A stretch of 28,237 nucleotides of DNA. Source: Macrocybe gigantea (taxonomy: Eukaryota; Basidiomycota; Agaricomycetes; Agaricales; Callistosporiaceae). The notes under the pieces are model-generated. The model had not been told where the DNA came from. It did no database searches and saw only the letters and a program-made list of their open reading frames with translations. The translations under genes were made by a program, and so were the position numbers. Each line of letters starts with the position of its first letter. Position 1 is the first letter of the stretch. Positions 10,128-20,930 of the stretch are shown here, one piece after another. Where the stretch lies: the NCBI GenBank assembly GCA_011319805.1, contig SJRY01000148.1, forward strand, positions 1-28,237, read 5' to 3'.

Positions 10128-12238
10128 GTGTACGTTGTCGTGATACGATGGTCCTTCAGACATTCATTTGAGATCTTGCACTTCCGAACTGCAGTGGCCG
10201 CCCATCTCGCTCGCCCATGATGCTCGAGCAGCGCTTCTGCCACCTCTCCGTTCTTACTATACTTTCGCCGCGTCGAGTTGGAGAGGAAAGCAAGACGCCT
10301 GCATCTGCTAATGCTGGAAGAACGAAGTGGTGGAAATGTCTTTCTTTTGGTCAATGTTTGCACCATAGGATTGTATTACGTGAGCTCAGCTGGAATGTAA
10401 TCCTAGAATTGCATCTTTTGTCATGTCGAGAGACAGTACGAATGGCGGTTGCTGTGAGCAAGCTCAGCGGAACAAGAACCTATCATCGGTTGTGCATACC
10501 AAATGGCGAGGAATAGCGTATCCGAAGGAGTGCCGTTCGATGTGATCCCGCTCAAATAACGACGTATGATGAAGGACACCGATGTTCTGGGCTATCGTTT
10601 TCCTGACACGGTACCCGTCGGCAGAAGAAAAGGGCCGACTTACGCGATGAAGGTGGCGGACAGCCATGACAGGGCAAATGTTGACGATAGCAGTGAACAT
10701 CTATTCTGCAACAAAAGGTCATTTCTGACTTGTGCCTGTTTATTGGCAACACAGGACAAAGGGCTTCATTACAACTGTCTGGATCTGTTGCCCGTGTCGT
10801 AACTAGTGCGGTTTTGCCACAATCGTACTAGGCACCTACAAGACATCGCTCATCGCGGGCGCTTTTAACTCTGGTTTATGAGCTCTGGACTCGGCATGAT
10901 TGGCTCCTCAAGGGCCGTTCCTGCATTATACTCGTCATTTGGTTGAGCATACCCGTCTTGCTATGTAATTCAGGCTTGTACACACAGCACGCATGCCATA
11001 CTGTATTTCTTACACTTGCCCTCAGAAAGGACGATCAAAGCTGGTTCAATTCGCTCTTATCACCTACCTATCGGGACCTCGGCGATCCCCCACACGTTCG
11101 CAAACTATCGCAATGGCATGCTTAGGTGCCTTCGAACGGCCCGTTCCTTTCTGCCGACGGTCAAAGGCACACGTCGTGCCATCCAGACCTGACAAGCGGA
11201 CTCTTCCACGGTTTGGACCAAAGGTGTCACCGCCCTGATTTACCACACCCTCCTCTCCCCATTGAGCGCCCTACCGTGACACCGAAGACGCTGTCGTCGG
11301 CGGACGGCCTGGCTATTCCGGGTTTGCGCCGGAACACATTCCGACATGCATTCTTGTTCGTTTGACCGTATCATGAGATCGATCATGTCAATGTTGTTCT
11401 GCTTTTTTTTTTCTTTTTCTTTTTCCTTTTTTTTTTTGGTACCGTGTTGTACTGTACCTACACGCATGCTTTGAACTGTCTTTTGTTGGCAGATCGAATT
11501 ACATGTATTGTACAAGTGAAGCGCATTGCATTTGGTACAGACCCATCAGCCAACCACATTCGTTGATCCTCTGTTGATGTTTCCTGCTCTAGCAACAAAG
11601 ACGAACACTGAACGTACTGAACGGGAGAAGGCCGTGCCGCGCTCTCTGTCGCGCTCATAAACCTCGCCATCACTCAACCTCATCGCCCTTCCTACTCCGC
11701 AACTCGCCTGCCCGGCGCGTGTGATTGTCCAGAGCCTGAGCGTTATGCAGCGCGAAGAGGCACACACGAGTCTTGTCAGGGACCGGCAGAAAAAGAAGCA
11801 CTCACGGCATTTCCGCGAGGCGCGCCATTCTCTGACAAGCGCCGCGTCTGCTGCTTGACATCGACAGATGGGTCACTTAGTTGTTGTATAAAATTATCTC
11901 GCGTGTGGAGCCCTCAAGAATACAATATCTACTACATAGAAAGGTCCGACGAGTATAACTACGAACGTGCTCCTGACGCATCACGGTGATCACCCTGGCA
12001 CAAACCAGAAGCAAAGAACCTCTGAAGAAGCTACACGCCTCCCTGCCCAATTTAACCATCTTAGTCCAAAGGAAAACATAAAACTGCAATGTCCTTTTTT
12101 CTTGGTCATATACAACGCGTGACAGGCTCTTGAAACGAGGGTAGGGTGCAAAGACTGGGATGGAGCAAAGGAGCGGAAGAAAGAACTTTGCAGAGACTTG
12201 GGGGATAATTGGAACGGCGAGACCGAGGTACATAGTAC
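10128..12238. other. Two kilobases without a supportable gene
   Basis: Several open frames of 60-125 codons occur on both strands, but none shows a known motif or a splice-consistent chain. A GC-richer stretch at about 11126-11365 with a plus-strand frame ending NTFRHAFLFV could be the end of an unrecognised gene. A minus-strand segment near 10600-10700 followed by a GTAAGT donor could be another exon. Bases from about 11880 to 12238 are directly downstream of the Kre6-like stop codon and are probably its 3' untranslated region. Confidence 0.3.
11403..11437 (+). repeat. T-rich pyrimidine tract
   Basis: Thirty-five bases consist almost entirely of T with four single or double C interruptions. 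Such tracts are common in this window next to transcript ends and in introns. It is simple sequence with no evident function, and a likely site of length errors. Confidence 0.7.
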
Positions 12239-14636
12239 CTAGCAGTACCTCCACATCTTGACATAGTCACTACACGGCGAGCGAAAAAAAGGACACACGC
12301 AAAGTGTCAAGTCAGAACACGAACAACAGACAGATGAACAGATGGTCAAAAACGAAAAAGAAGGGACACGCATTTGGCAACAGCGAGAGAAGCGGAGCGA
12401 TGGGAAGAGACGAAAAGCGCCACTCAGAGCGCAAATCACGGAACAGGCCAGAGGTGACAGAAGCGTTGCACGAAAAGGCAAGAAAAAAAAGGACACAAGA
12501 ACAGAACGTACACGATCATCGCACGGTCCTCCACACTTGATGGCCAGGTGGGATACCATTGGTTTTGCGCCCTCAAGAAATCGAGAGGCGGGTCTGAGTA
12601 AAGGGGCGACAGCGAATAGGTTCGGGTCAGTTCAGTATTGCGACATTTAAAATTGAGAAGGCTGCGTCGCTTACTCGGCGAATGATCCAGCCAGGGCTTG
12701 TCGCCCTGCCCTTCGGGGAACCATCCGTTCGTGGAGCCCACAGCCACATCCATAATCAGATAGAACTCTGCGAAAAAAGGCAAGGTAATTAAAAAAAAAA
12801 ACACGAATAGGGCAAAAGGAAGCGTTTCAAATGAATGCTCCAACCTTGATCGAACGGCGTCGCGTTCGTCCCGTTGATCCAGGGATTCTGCAGGGGCACG
12901 AGACTCGACCCGTTGTTGATGACAGCGGGGAACTCCCCTCTATCGAAAAAGGGCTTGTTGAACGGTATATCAAGAAGCGTATGCAGCCGGGTGTCCACAT
13001 AGATTCGGCTGAAAACAAAAATGACACGCAGATTCTTCTATCAGCACAAAAAAAAAAGGAAAGAAAAGATCCAAACGACGCACATCCAGTTCGGTGTCCA
13101 CTCCAGCGCATAAGTCCTGAAACCCTCATTGAAGCGGCGCCGCCGCTCCGTCCACCAACTGTAAGACTTGGACGCGCCGTTGAGCTGCGGGGCAGGGCCC
13201 CAGTTGAGCGTTCCCTGGACGTAGTTTGACCCGCTGTGAGAATTGTTGTTTTGAATTTAAAAAAAGAAAAGAAGCAAGGAAATAAATTGTGTGAGCTGCT
13301 TCGTCTTCTCTACGTTCGATCGAGGCATCTGGGCTCACTGGGCGGTGTAGCGTATGCCGTTTCCGCGGGATTCAAGGATGTCGATTTCGCCTGTGTGTCA
13401 GGTGTCTTGCGTCAGGAAAGCTGAGAGACCAGCATGCTGGGGCTTACCGCTCAGAGGCCATGGACCGTAGACTTCGTCGCGTGGAAGCATCCACACGGCC
13501 GGCCACATCTGGTGCTCAAGTGAACACAAAATGAAGTAAATAAACGCAAGAAAACCTCACCCAATCACTGTCATAGCCAAAAACAAACCACGGTCAGCCG
13601 TCACACACTCAGAATACGGAAATAGCCCCCCTACCCGACGGGCATCTTTGCGCGGAACTCGACTCTTCCAAACTTGATGCTGGCGCTCCGACGCGTCGTA
13701 AGGCGAGCGCTCTGCACAGGGTTGATGATCGCGCCGCTCGTGCGGTTGCTGACCTTGCTGCAGGACCTGTAGTACGCGTCCGCGTTGAACACGCGCTGAC
13801 CGTTGCGCGTGACGAACCCGCCGTCGGGCCACGTCTGGTTGAACGTGCAGCCGGTGATGTTGTACACCGTCCCGTCCAACACGGCGTCGAGCCCGATCGA
13901 GTCTGACGTGAGCGTCGGCACGATGTAGAGCTTTCCGTCCTTGACGAACGAGTTGTTCTGCGACGCCGTCGTCATTTCGAATTCGCCCGTTCTGCATGCG
14001 GAAAGTCAAGCGTCAGGCATTTTGCTTTCGAAATAAAGCGGAGGGGAAAACCTCACCCGAATCCGTCCATGTTGACTTCGCGCATGAACGCGCCGTTCTC
14101 GCCAAAGACGTTATCGGGGTTGTCAAAGTTTTCGTCGAGGACCAAGCACAGCGGATGCCTGTCGAGTCTCACGTTCTTGTATGAAAAGTAGCACTGGATC
14201 GCACCCAGGGCCGCGCCGAGCGACACCAGGATGTACACGACATAATACGCGAACGCGGACCGCGGGTTCTTTACGTCCTTCCACGGCTTCGGGAGCGGCG
14301 TGCTGTCCTTGAGCATGTGCGACCGCATGCGCGTCGCCTTTTTGGGCATCACGGAGATCGGGCGTGGGGTGGCGGCTGGCACGGGCGCTGGCGCGCTGCG
14401 CAGCGAGCGCGGTAACGGGGAAGACTCGCCGCTGGAAAGGCGATCGCGGAAGAGCTGGGCCGCGAGAGCATGCTCTGCTGGTACTGCCGCACGGAGGAAG
14501 GCCGGCTTGAAGTCGGGGTGGAGAACGGGTCGGTATCGGTTTGGGATTTGGACGTCTGCGCTGTCCCTGGGCGGAGGTCTGCTCCGCTCGCAGTGGCGGT
14601 TGTGGTCTGTTCTGCCGTTGTCGCTGTCGTCGTCAT
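12239..14636 (-). CDS. KRE6: Kre6/Skn1-type beta-1,6-glucan synthesis protein (GH16 fold)
   Basis: This is a type II membrane protein of the Kre6/Skn1 family, needed for cell-wall beta-1,6-glucan in fungi and acting in the secretory pathway or at the plasma membrane. Ten exons fit on the minus strand: 14057-14636, 13635-13991, 13561-13567, 13448-13508, 13339-13390, 13084-13233, 12845-13008, 12675-12767, 12512-12593 and 12239-12269. The total is about 525 residues once one break is allowed. A Ser/Thr-rich cytosolic N-terminus leads to a membrane helix near residues 127-149 (YYVVYILVSLGAALGAIQCY). The SKN1 domain follows, with GKLYIVPTLTSDSIGLDAVL, FGRVEFRAKMPVGDW and the GH16 catalytic motif GEIDILE (residues 336-342; E337, D339, E342). 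The C-terminus contains WFPEGQGDKPWLDHS, WYPTWPSSVEDRAMIVDYVK and MWRYC. The frame breaks once at about 14460, where CGGCCCAG seems to have lost a G; both sides remain open and family-like. The ATG at 14636 is the first in the N-terminal frame, though an upstream exon cannot be excluded. The gene is divergent from a GT2 glycosyltransferase. Confidence 0.88.
12270..12511 (-). other. Long last intron of the Kre6-like gene
   Basis: At 242 nt this is over twice the next longest intron of the gene (50-105 nt). The donor is GTACGT and the acceptor is CGTGTAG after a pyrimidine tract. Joining it restores the expected C-terminus DYVKMWRYC. If it were retained, translation would instead run on for about 23 codons after AMIV and stop at LWPVP. 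No conserved structure was recognised inside it; it is pyrimidine-rich on the coding strand. Confidence 0.7.
13561..13567 (-). other. Seven-nucleotide microexon of the Kre6-like gene
   Basis: On the minus strand the bases TGATTGG lie between an acceptor (TATGACAG) and a donor (GTGAGG). They supply the third base of Gly and the codons for Asp and Trp, rebuilding MPVG-D-W-MWPAVWML, the invariant entry to the GH16 core. Without it the frame would shift, since the flanking exons end in phase 2 and begin in phase 0. It is flanked by introns of 67 and 52 nt. Confidence 0.8.
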
Positions 14637-16024
14637 GGTTTCGTCGTTGCTCGCCACTACACGGAGGGGAGGGCAGCGGCCTAAAGAGAGGAAGACGATG
14701 TGAGGCAGACGGAGCTGAAAGGAATGTGGGCAAGGATGGGCGTGTTTAGCGAGGATGACAGATATATAGATGCGGTGGTACCGGAGACTGGAGAGATGCA
14801 GGACGAGAGATGTGACGGGTCCAGGAGAGGACAGATGTCAATAACCTGAAAAGTGAGGTGATTGCATCGCTATCGCGCGGGCTAGAGGTGGTATTTCCGC
14901 GAATGGGAGAAGGGGTGTGGAGGTGTTGATGGACAAGGACAAGGAACCATTTGCAATTCATTATATTAATTCTTTTTTAGTGTTTTTCATGCTTCCATGG
15001 GATCTGTTTGGCGTCGAATCGGCGTGCGTTTTTACGTGGGAAGACTTCGATTTGCGGAAGAAGGGCGATAGGGGGGTCTGGATGGTTAATCACTTCGTAT
15101 CTATCTGCTGGTTTATTCAGCAGGTGGGAATGCCGTAGGCTCTGCGTAATGGTGACACAGAAGGCTGGCGGAGAGCATGAAAGGTTGAACCTAAACCTTT
15201 TGCTCGTCCAAAGTGTAACTGTGCCCTTGCCTCTGGAAAATCATGGGTCTAGGCCGACAGCTCCGAGTCGCCTGCCTGTGATGCAATCAGCGGCAGGGCG
15301 GACGTACGTCGGAAATGTCCATCAGTCAAAGAAAAGCGCGAATTCTTCGTTCGATTGCATGTCCGGAAACATCAAGAATCAAGTCAGTCCCCCCTGATTT
15401 GAAAGAAAGTTCCTTACATGATAACCCAACGGTGAGGACGGCCTTGAGATGGGACATACGGGCTAACTGCAAGGGGCAGTGGGACGACGTGACCCTTAGG
15501 AGCCGGGCAAGTAGCTGAGCAATGCATCGGCCGGATTGGACGTCAGCGAGGTGCTGTAACATCAGGACAGTTCTTTTAGGCACTGATATTGGATGTCAAG
15601 AGATAAAGCCTCCAGGGACAGAACGCTCGCAAAGCGGCACAAGCAATATTAGGACAGAGACGTGAGCCCTAAGCATATGCACGGATCGGTCAGAGGGACG
15701 ATACGCGACAAAGAGCCTCCGAAAACCACACGGACCCAGTTGAACGGGATCGGCCTGCTAAATGCCTTCGAAGAAGTGGTTAATAGTGTCACGTCACGGT
15801 GTCATGTCCGTCACGGTGTTATTCCCATCCAATCTTGGTGTAGATTGTGAGGTGTGTTGTACATAAAGAACCAGCTGCCCGGAAAATGACAGCCTTGGCC
15901 CCGACTTTGCTTTTCGTCTGCGAGACGGCTGCTGTCGTCTATCTTACCCTTTCTATTCCAATCTAATTCCACGTTTCGCCGAACTAACCTCTTCTCTCGT
16001 TAATCTTGGACAAGTAAGAAAAGC
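14637..16024. promoter_or_regulatory. Divergent promoter region between two cell-wall genes
   Basis: About 1.4 kb separates the start codons of the Kre6-like gene (minus) and the GT2 glycosyltransferase (plus), so it must contain both promoters. Open frames here are short with no recognised family. The last 80 bases before 16025 are pyrimidine-rich, as is usual just upstream of fungal transcription starts. Confidence 0.6.
15792..15819 (+). promoter_or_regulatory. Direct repeat CGTCACGGTGT x2, possible factor-binding site
   Basis: The 11-mer CGTCACGGTGT occurs at 15792-15802 and again at 15809-15819, with 6 bases between. Each copy contains CGTCA, the complement of TGACG, a core bound by many bZIP (CRE/ATF-type) factors. 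It lies 206-233 bases before the GT2 start codon. Use as a binding site is an inference from repetition and position. Confidence 0.35.
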
Positions 16025-19000
16025 ATGTCGGCCGTTACCATCCACAACAGCGACTATGACCTCTTTGATGCATGGCTGCACAAGATTTGTGAGTGACTTG
16101 CTTTCTTTTTTTTTTTTTAATTTTCTATACGAGTCGTTCGGTTCTGAGATCGTTGTAGACGAGAGCACACAGAAGGACAACTGGTTCATGCCCACCGAGG
16201 AGGTTATCTCCACCGGCGTCTGTCTTCGCGTCGAGAACGGGTTCTTCAGGGTGTTTCCATACGAGAACCCTGCCCTCGTGCCCTTTGAGGCGGCGGTCCG
16301 CGGCCTCAACCCCGTCGTCGCTGTCAAGATCCGCAACTCGGCCGTCCTCGCCGCCATGGGCAAAGTGTAAATCTCGTCCATCCTTATTTTTTTTTTGCGT
16401 CATAACACCCGCGAACCTTGTACTGATAACTGCGTCCCAGAGCGCCCACCGATGATTCCATCTACATCGACCATGAGACGAGGATTCAGATAATAGAATC
16501 CATAGACCAGCTTCCTTTCGCCGAAAAAGACCAGTGCGGCGCGTTCGTCGTAAGACACATGTTTCTCCGTGTATAAGGATCTCACCCGTGCCATGCTCAT
16601 TAGCCTCCTGCACAGCGCGACGAGGCTTCGCTCATCCTCTGGAGCTACGCCCTCGAGACCATCATCCCGCTCTGCAACGACTTTGAGGAAAAGCTCATCA
16701 AACACATCTGGCGCACGCGCAAGGTCGCCCGGCGCTCCGTCGCGCCCCAGTCCGCAAGCTCCAACCTCAGCTCCCAGGCGCCCTCGTCCGACTTCAACTC
16801 GGACGCCGAGCTCAACGAAAAGCCCGACGAGGCGGCGAAACAGGAGGCTCAGGTCGTCGTCGCCGTGGAGGAGAAGAAGGCGCCTGTCAAGAGGAAATGG
16901 TGGAGCTGGAAGCTGCAGCCACCTGCACCTGCTTCTGCGGACGCCGGCGACCCCGAAAAGGCAGCTGGGCGCAAGAACGAGCGCAAGCTCATCCTTTTCG
17001 GCCCGTTCTATGCTGGATGTGGTGCCGCCCTCTCGATGTGTGAGTCTCTTTCGCAGGTGGCGTCTTGGTGAATGCGGACGCTCACGAGGGCGTCTGTCGT
17101 TTTAGATTTCGTCGTGTCCGGTATAACTGTCCTTCTCGAAGAATATGCTCTGGACGGGGATCCAACTCGTTTTGCGTTGCTCGTCACAATGCCTATCATC
17201 TTTTGCATCTCCTTGGTATGACGATCTCAATTTCTGTGTCTCGCACGCTCACTGACTTGTCAACTCATCCAGTTCTTCTGTCTTCAGCTCGTCGGCAACC
17301 TGTCCCTCATGTATGCGTCTCAGCTGCCTCGATCGTCCCAGATCCAATGACCTGTCTTTGCAGTTTCGGCCCAGTCAATCAGTATCATGAGAATTCAATG
17401 TACTACTCTGCCATCAAGCCCGAGCCTAACCCAGAGATCGACAACAACCTCCCGCATATCACGATCCAGATGCCCGTGTACAAGGAAAGCTTGGAACTTG
17501 TCATGTATGAGCCCATCCCCGATTGTGCGCTCAAGCCATACTGACAACTGTCGTTCCACAAGCGCACCCTCTGTCTTTTCCATCAAAAAGGCTATGCAGA
17601 CTTATGCTCGACAGGGTAACGTCAGTCGTTTGATGCAGAAATTATCATTCTGATCGATGATTCCCTCGACAGGCGGAACGTCCGCTATCTTCATCTGCGA
17701 TGACGGTTTGCAGCTTATCAGCGAAGAGGATCGCGAAGAGCGTATCGCGTTTTATGCCAACCATAACATCGGATACGTTGCTCGTCCTGGCCATTCGTCT
17801 GCTCCTGACGGGTTCAAGCGTGCCGGTCGGTTCAAGAAGGCCTCCAAGTGAGCTTTCTCATCTGATTTCCGAATCACCGGATTAACCTCGGCGTTTCGTT
17901 CAGCATGAACTACGGCTTGGGTAAATATTCCACACTGGAATTTGTCGAGTCGAGCCCTACTAAGATGTGACATGTGAAATTAGCGCTTTCGCTCAAGTTG
18001 GAAAAGTCCTCGCCCAGCTTGAAGCCGATGGCGTCGAAGACGATCCAAATGATTGCCTCGAAGATAAAGCTATGCGTATGGCTGCCGAGGAAATCTACGA
18101 AGAGAGCGGCAAGAAGTGGAAGCCCTGGTGTGCGAACGGCAAATCACTTCGCATGGGCGAGATCATTCTTATCATCGATGCGGATACCGTCGTGCCCGAG
18201 GTGAGTCTCGATCTGCTTGCTTCCGCCAAGCATGCTAAGCTCTGATTGAATTTTAGGATTGCTTCAGGGATGCTGCTCGTGAGATGGGTGAATCTCCTGA
18301 CGTGGCGATCATCCAGCATGATTCAGGTTCGCCTTCTCGTTGTTTTTGTTGCCTTTCTCCATGACGCTTAGCTCAGACTGGATATCTTGCAGATGTCATG
18401 CAAGTCGCTCATCACTATTTTGAGAATGGGATCACGCACTTCACGCGTCGGATAAACAAATGCATCTCACTCGGTTGTGCCAACGGCGAGGTCGCGCCCT
18501 TTGTCGGCCACAACGCCTTCCTGCGCTGGTCCGCCGTCCAGGACGCGTCCTTCATCGACGAAGATGGGAAGAGGAAGCACTGGTCGGAGAACAACGTGTC
18601 TGAAGACTTTGACATGGCGCTCAGGTTGCTCTTGAACGGGTACACGCTGCGGTGGGCCACGTATTCGAAGGGCGGGTTCAAGGAGGGTGTCTCGCTCACC
18701 GTCGTCGATGAGCTCGCGCGGTGGCAGAAGTACGCCTATGGTCGGTCGCCATTGGGCTTTGTGCTGCCCTTTTGCGCATCTGTCTGACATGACTTGATGC
18801 TCAGGTTGTAACGAGATCATCTTCAATCCTCTCATTCAGTGGTGGCGCAAGGGTCCGATCAGCAAGCAGCTCCGTGGATTCGTCTGGTCTCAAGCGCCTG
18901 TGCACTACAAAGTCGGAATGATGTCCTGTGCGTTTTTTTCGTTTCAGCCATCTTATCTCGGATTCTTATTTGATTAAATTTAGACATGTTCTCGTACTGT

Positions 19001-19877
19001 TAGTCTGATCACTTGCCCGTTGCGTCACGATATCCTAATCTCCTCGCGTTTTTTTGTGCTTGAAGATGGTATCGCTGCCGCCACAATCGGATCCATCATC
19101 AACTACCTCGTCCTCGGTCTCGCGCCGCAGATCGACAGGTTCTACTTGCACAGTTTCGAGATCTTGCTCGCTTGCACAGTCGTCTTTCCCGGAGTTGGGA
19201 ACCTTGGATTCACGCTGCTTGAATATCGGCTGGGACATCGGAGCTTTTTTGGTGCGCTGTATGAGAATTTGCGATGGGTGCCTTTCTTGTGAGTCGTTCT
19301 CGCTCCGCTTCATGTCCGAGGGGTTGTTGCAACTGATGTTGATTGGACGACCAGCGTGTTCTTCTTCGGCGGCCTGAGCATCCATCTCTCGACCGCTCTA
19401 TTGGCTCATATGTTCTCGTATAACATGTATGACAACTCTGCGCGCTGGTCGCAAATTGTGATGGGTTTACTCACGATGCGTCGTTGCCAGGACGTGGGGA
19501 TCAACAGGCAAAGAAGTGGAACGGTCGACGTTCTGGATCGAAGGTCTGTTGTCAGCTGCGCAAATTGGGTGAAGGCTTCGTCGGCTGATTGTTCGGTTCA
19601 AAAGTTCCTCGCATCTGGCAACGCTTCAAGCTCTCGTTTGTCATCTGCTTCGTTGCTATATGCATGATGATCATCTTCACGACCAATGCTGTCCCATACG
19701 AGTGGCAGGTCCCAGGGTGGAATTGGGCTCTTATCATTCCTGTTTCGCTCGTTGTTGGCTGCCATATCCTCTTGCCGGTGCGTCTGACGTCGGTCCTTGC
19801 TTTACAGAGCTGCTGTGTGACAAAGATTTTCTGGGTAGATCGTCTTGAATCCCTGGCTCATGATCTTTTCGTACTGA
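16025..19877 (+). CDS. Fungal GT2-family membrane glycosyltransferase
   Basis: This is a processive-type family 2 glycosyltransferase related to chitin, hyaluronan and cellulose synthases, presumably making a surface or wall polysaccharide at the plasma membrane; sugar and product are unknown. Twenty exons fit: 16025-16088, 16159-16366, 16441-16549, 16616-17039, 17106-17215, 17273-17310, 17364-17504, 17563-17615, 17673-17847, 17904-17920, 17984-18200, 18257-18326, 18393-18740, 18805-18927, 18984-18998, 19066-19288, 19355-19426, 19491-19543, 19605-19777 and 19839-19877. The total is about 890 residues. Catalytic landmarks are CDDG (392-394), DAD (512-514, in IILIIDADTVVPE), SEDFD (ED 613-614) and RW (652-653) in VVDELARWQKYAYGCNE. 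Two helices precede the catalytic domain and about five follow it. It matches my memory of the fungal Glyco_trans_2_3 protein called GT2 in Zymoseptoria and Fusarium, required for hyphal growth on solid surfaces. One base seems missing at about 18004 (GGAAAAGTCC), since LSLKLEK and VLAQLEADG lie in different frames. Confidence 0.88.
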
Positions 19878-20930
19878 ACGCAAAAAAAAAACCTCGGCAA
19901 CGACCTCAACGCATCGCAAATTTCATGGCTTTTCGTTTTTTTTTGGCTGACTTGTACGGACATTCAGAATCGTTTTCGGACTCGCGCTTTCTGTCCAACC
20001 GATCGATCTCTACCTCACACGTGCACACACTCCTTGCAACTAAACTCTCATTTATATAAGTGCCTCTCTTTTTTTTTGTGGGTCTTCCGAACGTTACTTG
20101 TATGGATGCGTTTTGCGCATTGTAATATCTCACGCTCATTTTTTTTGGTTACTCTTGGTTGGATGGCTTCTGTTACTTTTTTTTTTTTGGAGTACGAAAA
20201 CAGGAACTCTTGTCATGTCCCTTCTCCTCTCCCTCTCTTCCGCGATTGCGTTACATTCCTACTTATTCCTGTCCTCCTTTCCGAACGACGCTTTGCTCCT
20301 CCTCAGGACCTTGTCCCTCACTGGACTTGGAATTCGTCTGTAAAAGAAGGAAAACGCTCGGTTTTTCTTGATTTCTGTGCTTTTCTGGTGCATCTTGTTG
20401 CTTTATTCTGCGGTTTTTCTTTTTTCTCTTGTTGATGGTTTAGTATTTAGGGTATATTCTGTTTTTGAACCAGGTATTACGCTAATTTATACTCGCTTTT
20501 TTTTGGATTCCGGTTTGAGACGCTGGACTCTTTAAGTACTGATCATGAGAGCGATAGTCATCTTGGGTCATGTGGTTGAACTTTTGACCTTCAACTCTTC
20601 TGCATTGCATTCCGGACAGTGCTTGGCAAGTTCAAACATCTGATGCGTTAACATGACCTGTATAAATCGCATCATATCGATGCCCTTGAGGCTAGAGGTA
20701 GATTTCTTTTTTTATCTCATGTTGGGTGTGAATCTGCTATCATCGTTCGCTTCAAGGCATGACCTCATGTTTCGAGGCACCATCAGTGGCCTTCTAGGGT
20801 TCTCGACATATGAGATGCCCCGCCATGGGCTAGAACTTGTCTTCGCTACGCCCCGCTTTGCTTATAGCCTTTCTTCCTTCTCGATCTCCCGCTTGTTTGC
20901 GGGGACGCTGAATGTAGGCAAGACACCGCG
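19878..20930. other. Downstream region of GT2 gene, no gene seen
   Basis: The stretch is strongly T-rich with repeated runs of 7-10 T, especially at 19930-20520. That fits a 3' untranslated region and intergenic DNA. The open frames found here on both strands owe their length to these tracts and encode low-complexity Phe/Ser/Leu-rich peptides, so none is called. The last 100-200 bases should contain the promoter of the J-like gene. Confidence 0.5.

Noticed and set aside
11877..12254. Minus-strand frame of 125 codons after the Kre6-like stop
   Set aside because: It overlaps the last exon in another frame, then runs through the probable 3' untranslated region; no motif.
12831..13229. Plus-strand frame of 132 codons inside the Kre6-like gene
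   Set aside because: It is antisense to exons 6-7 of the Kre6-like gene and reads through their introns; the minus-strand reading has clear family motifs.
16125..16613. Minus-strand frame of 162 codons overlapping the GT2 gene
   Set aside because: It is the complement of well-supported GT2 exons and introns and opens with a non-ATG codon; no family resemblance.
17065..17544. Plus-strand frame of 159 codons in the GT2 region
   Set aside because: It reads through several introns of GT2. Only its last part (from about 17364, MYYSAIKPEPNPE) is the true frame of exon 7.
20034..20435. Plus-strand Phe/Leu-rich frame of 133 codons
   Set aside because: Low-complexity translation of T-rich sequence downstream of GT2; no splice or start context.
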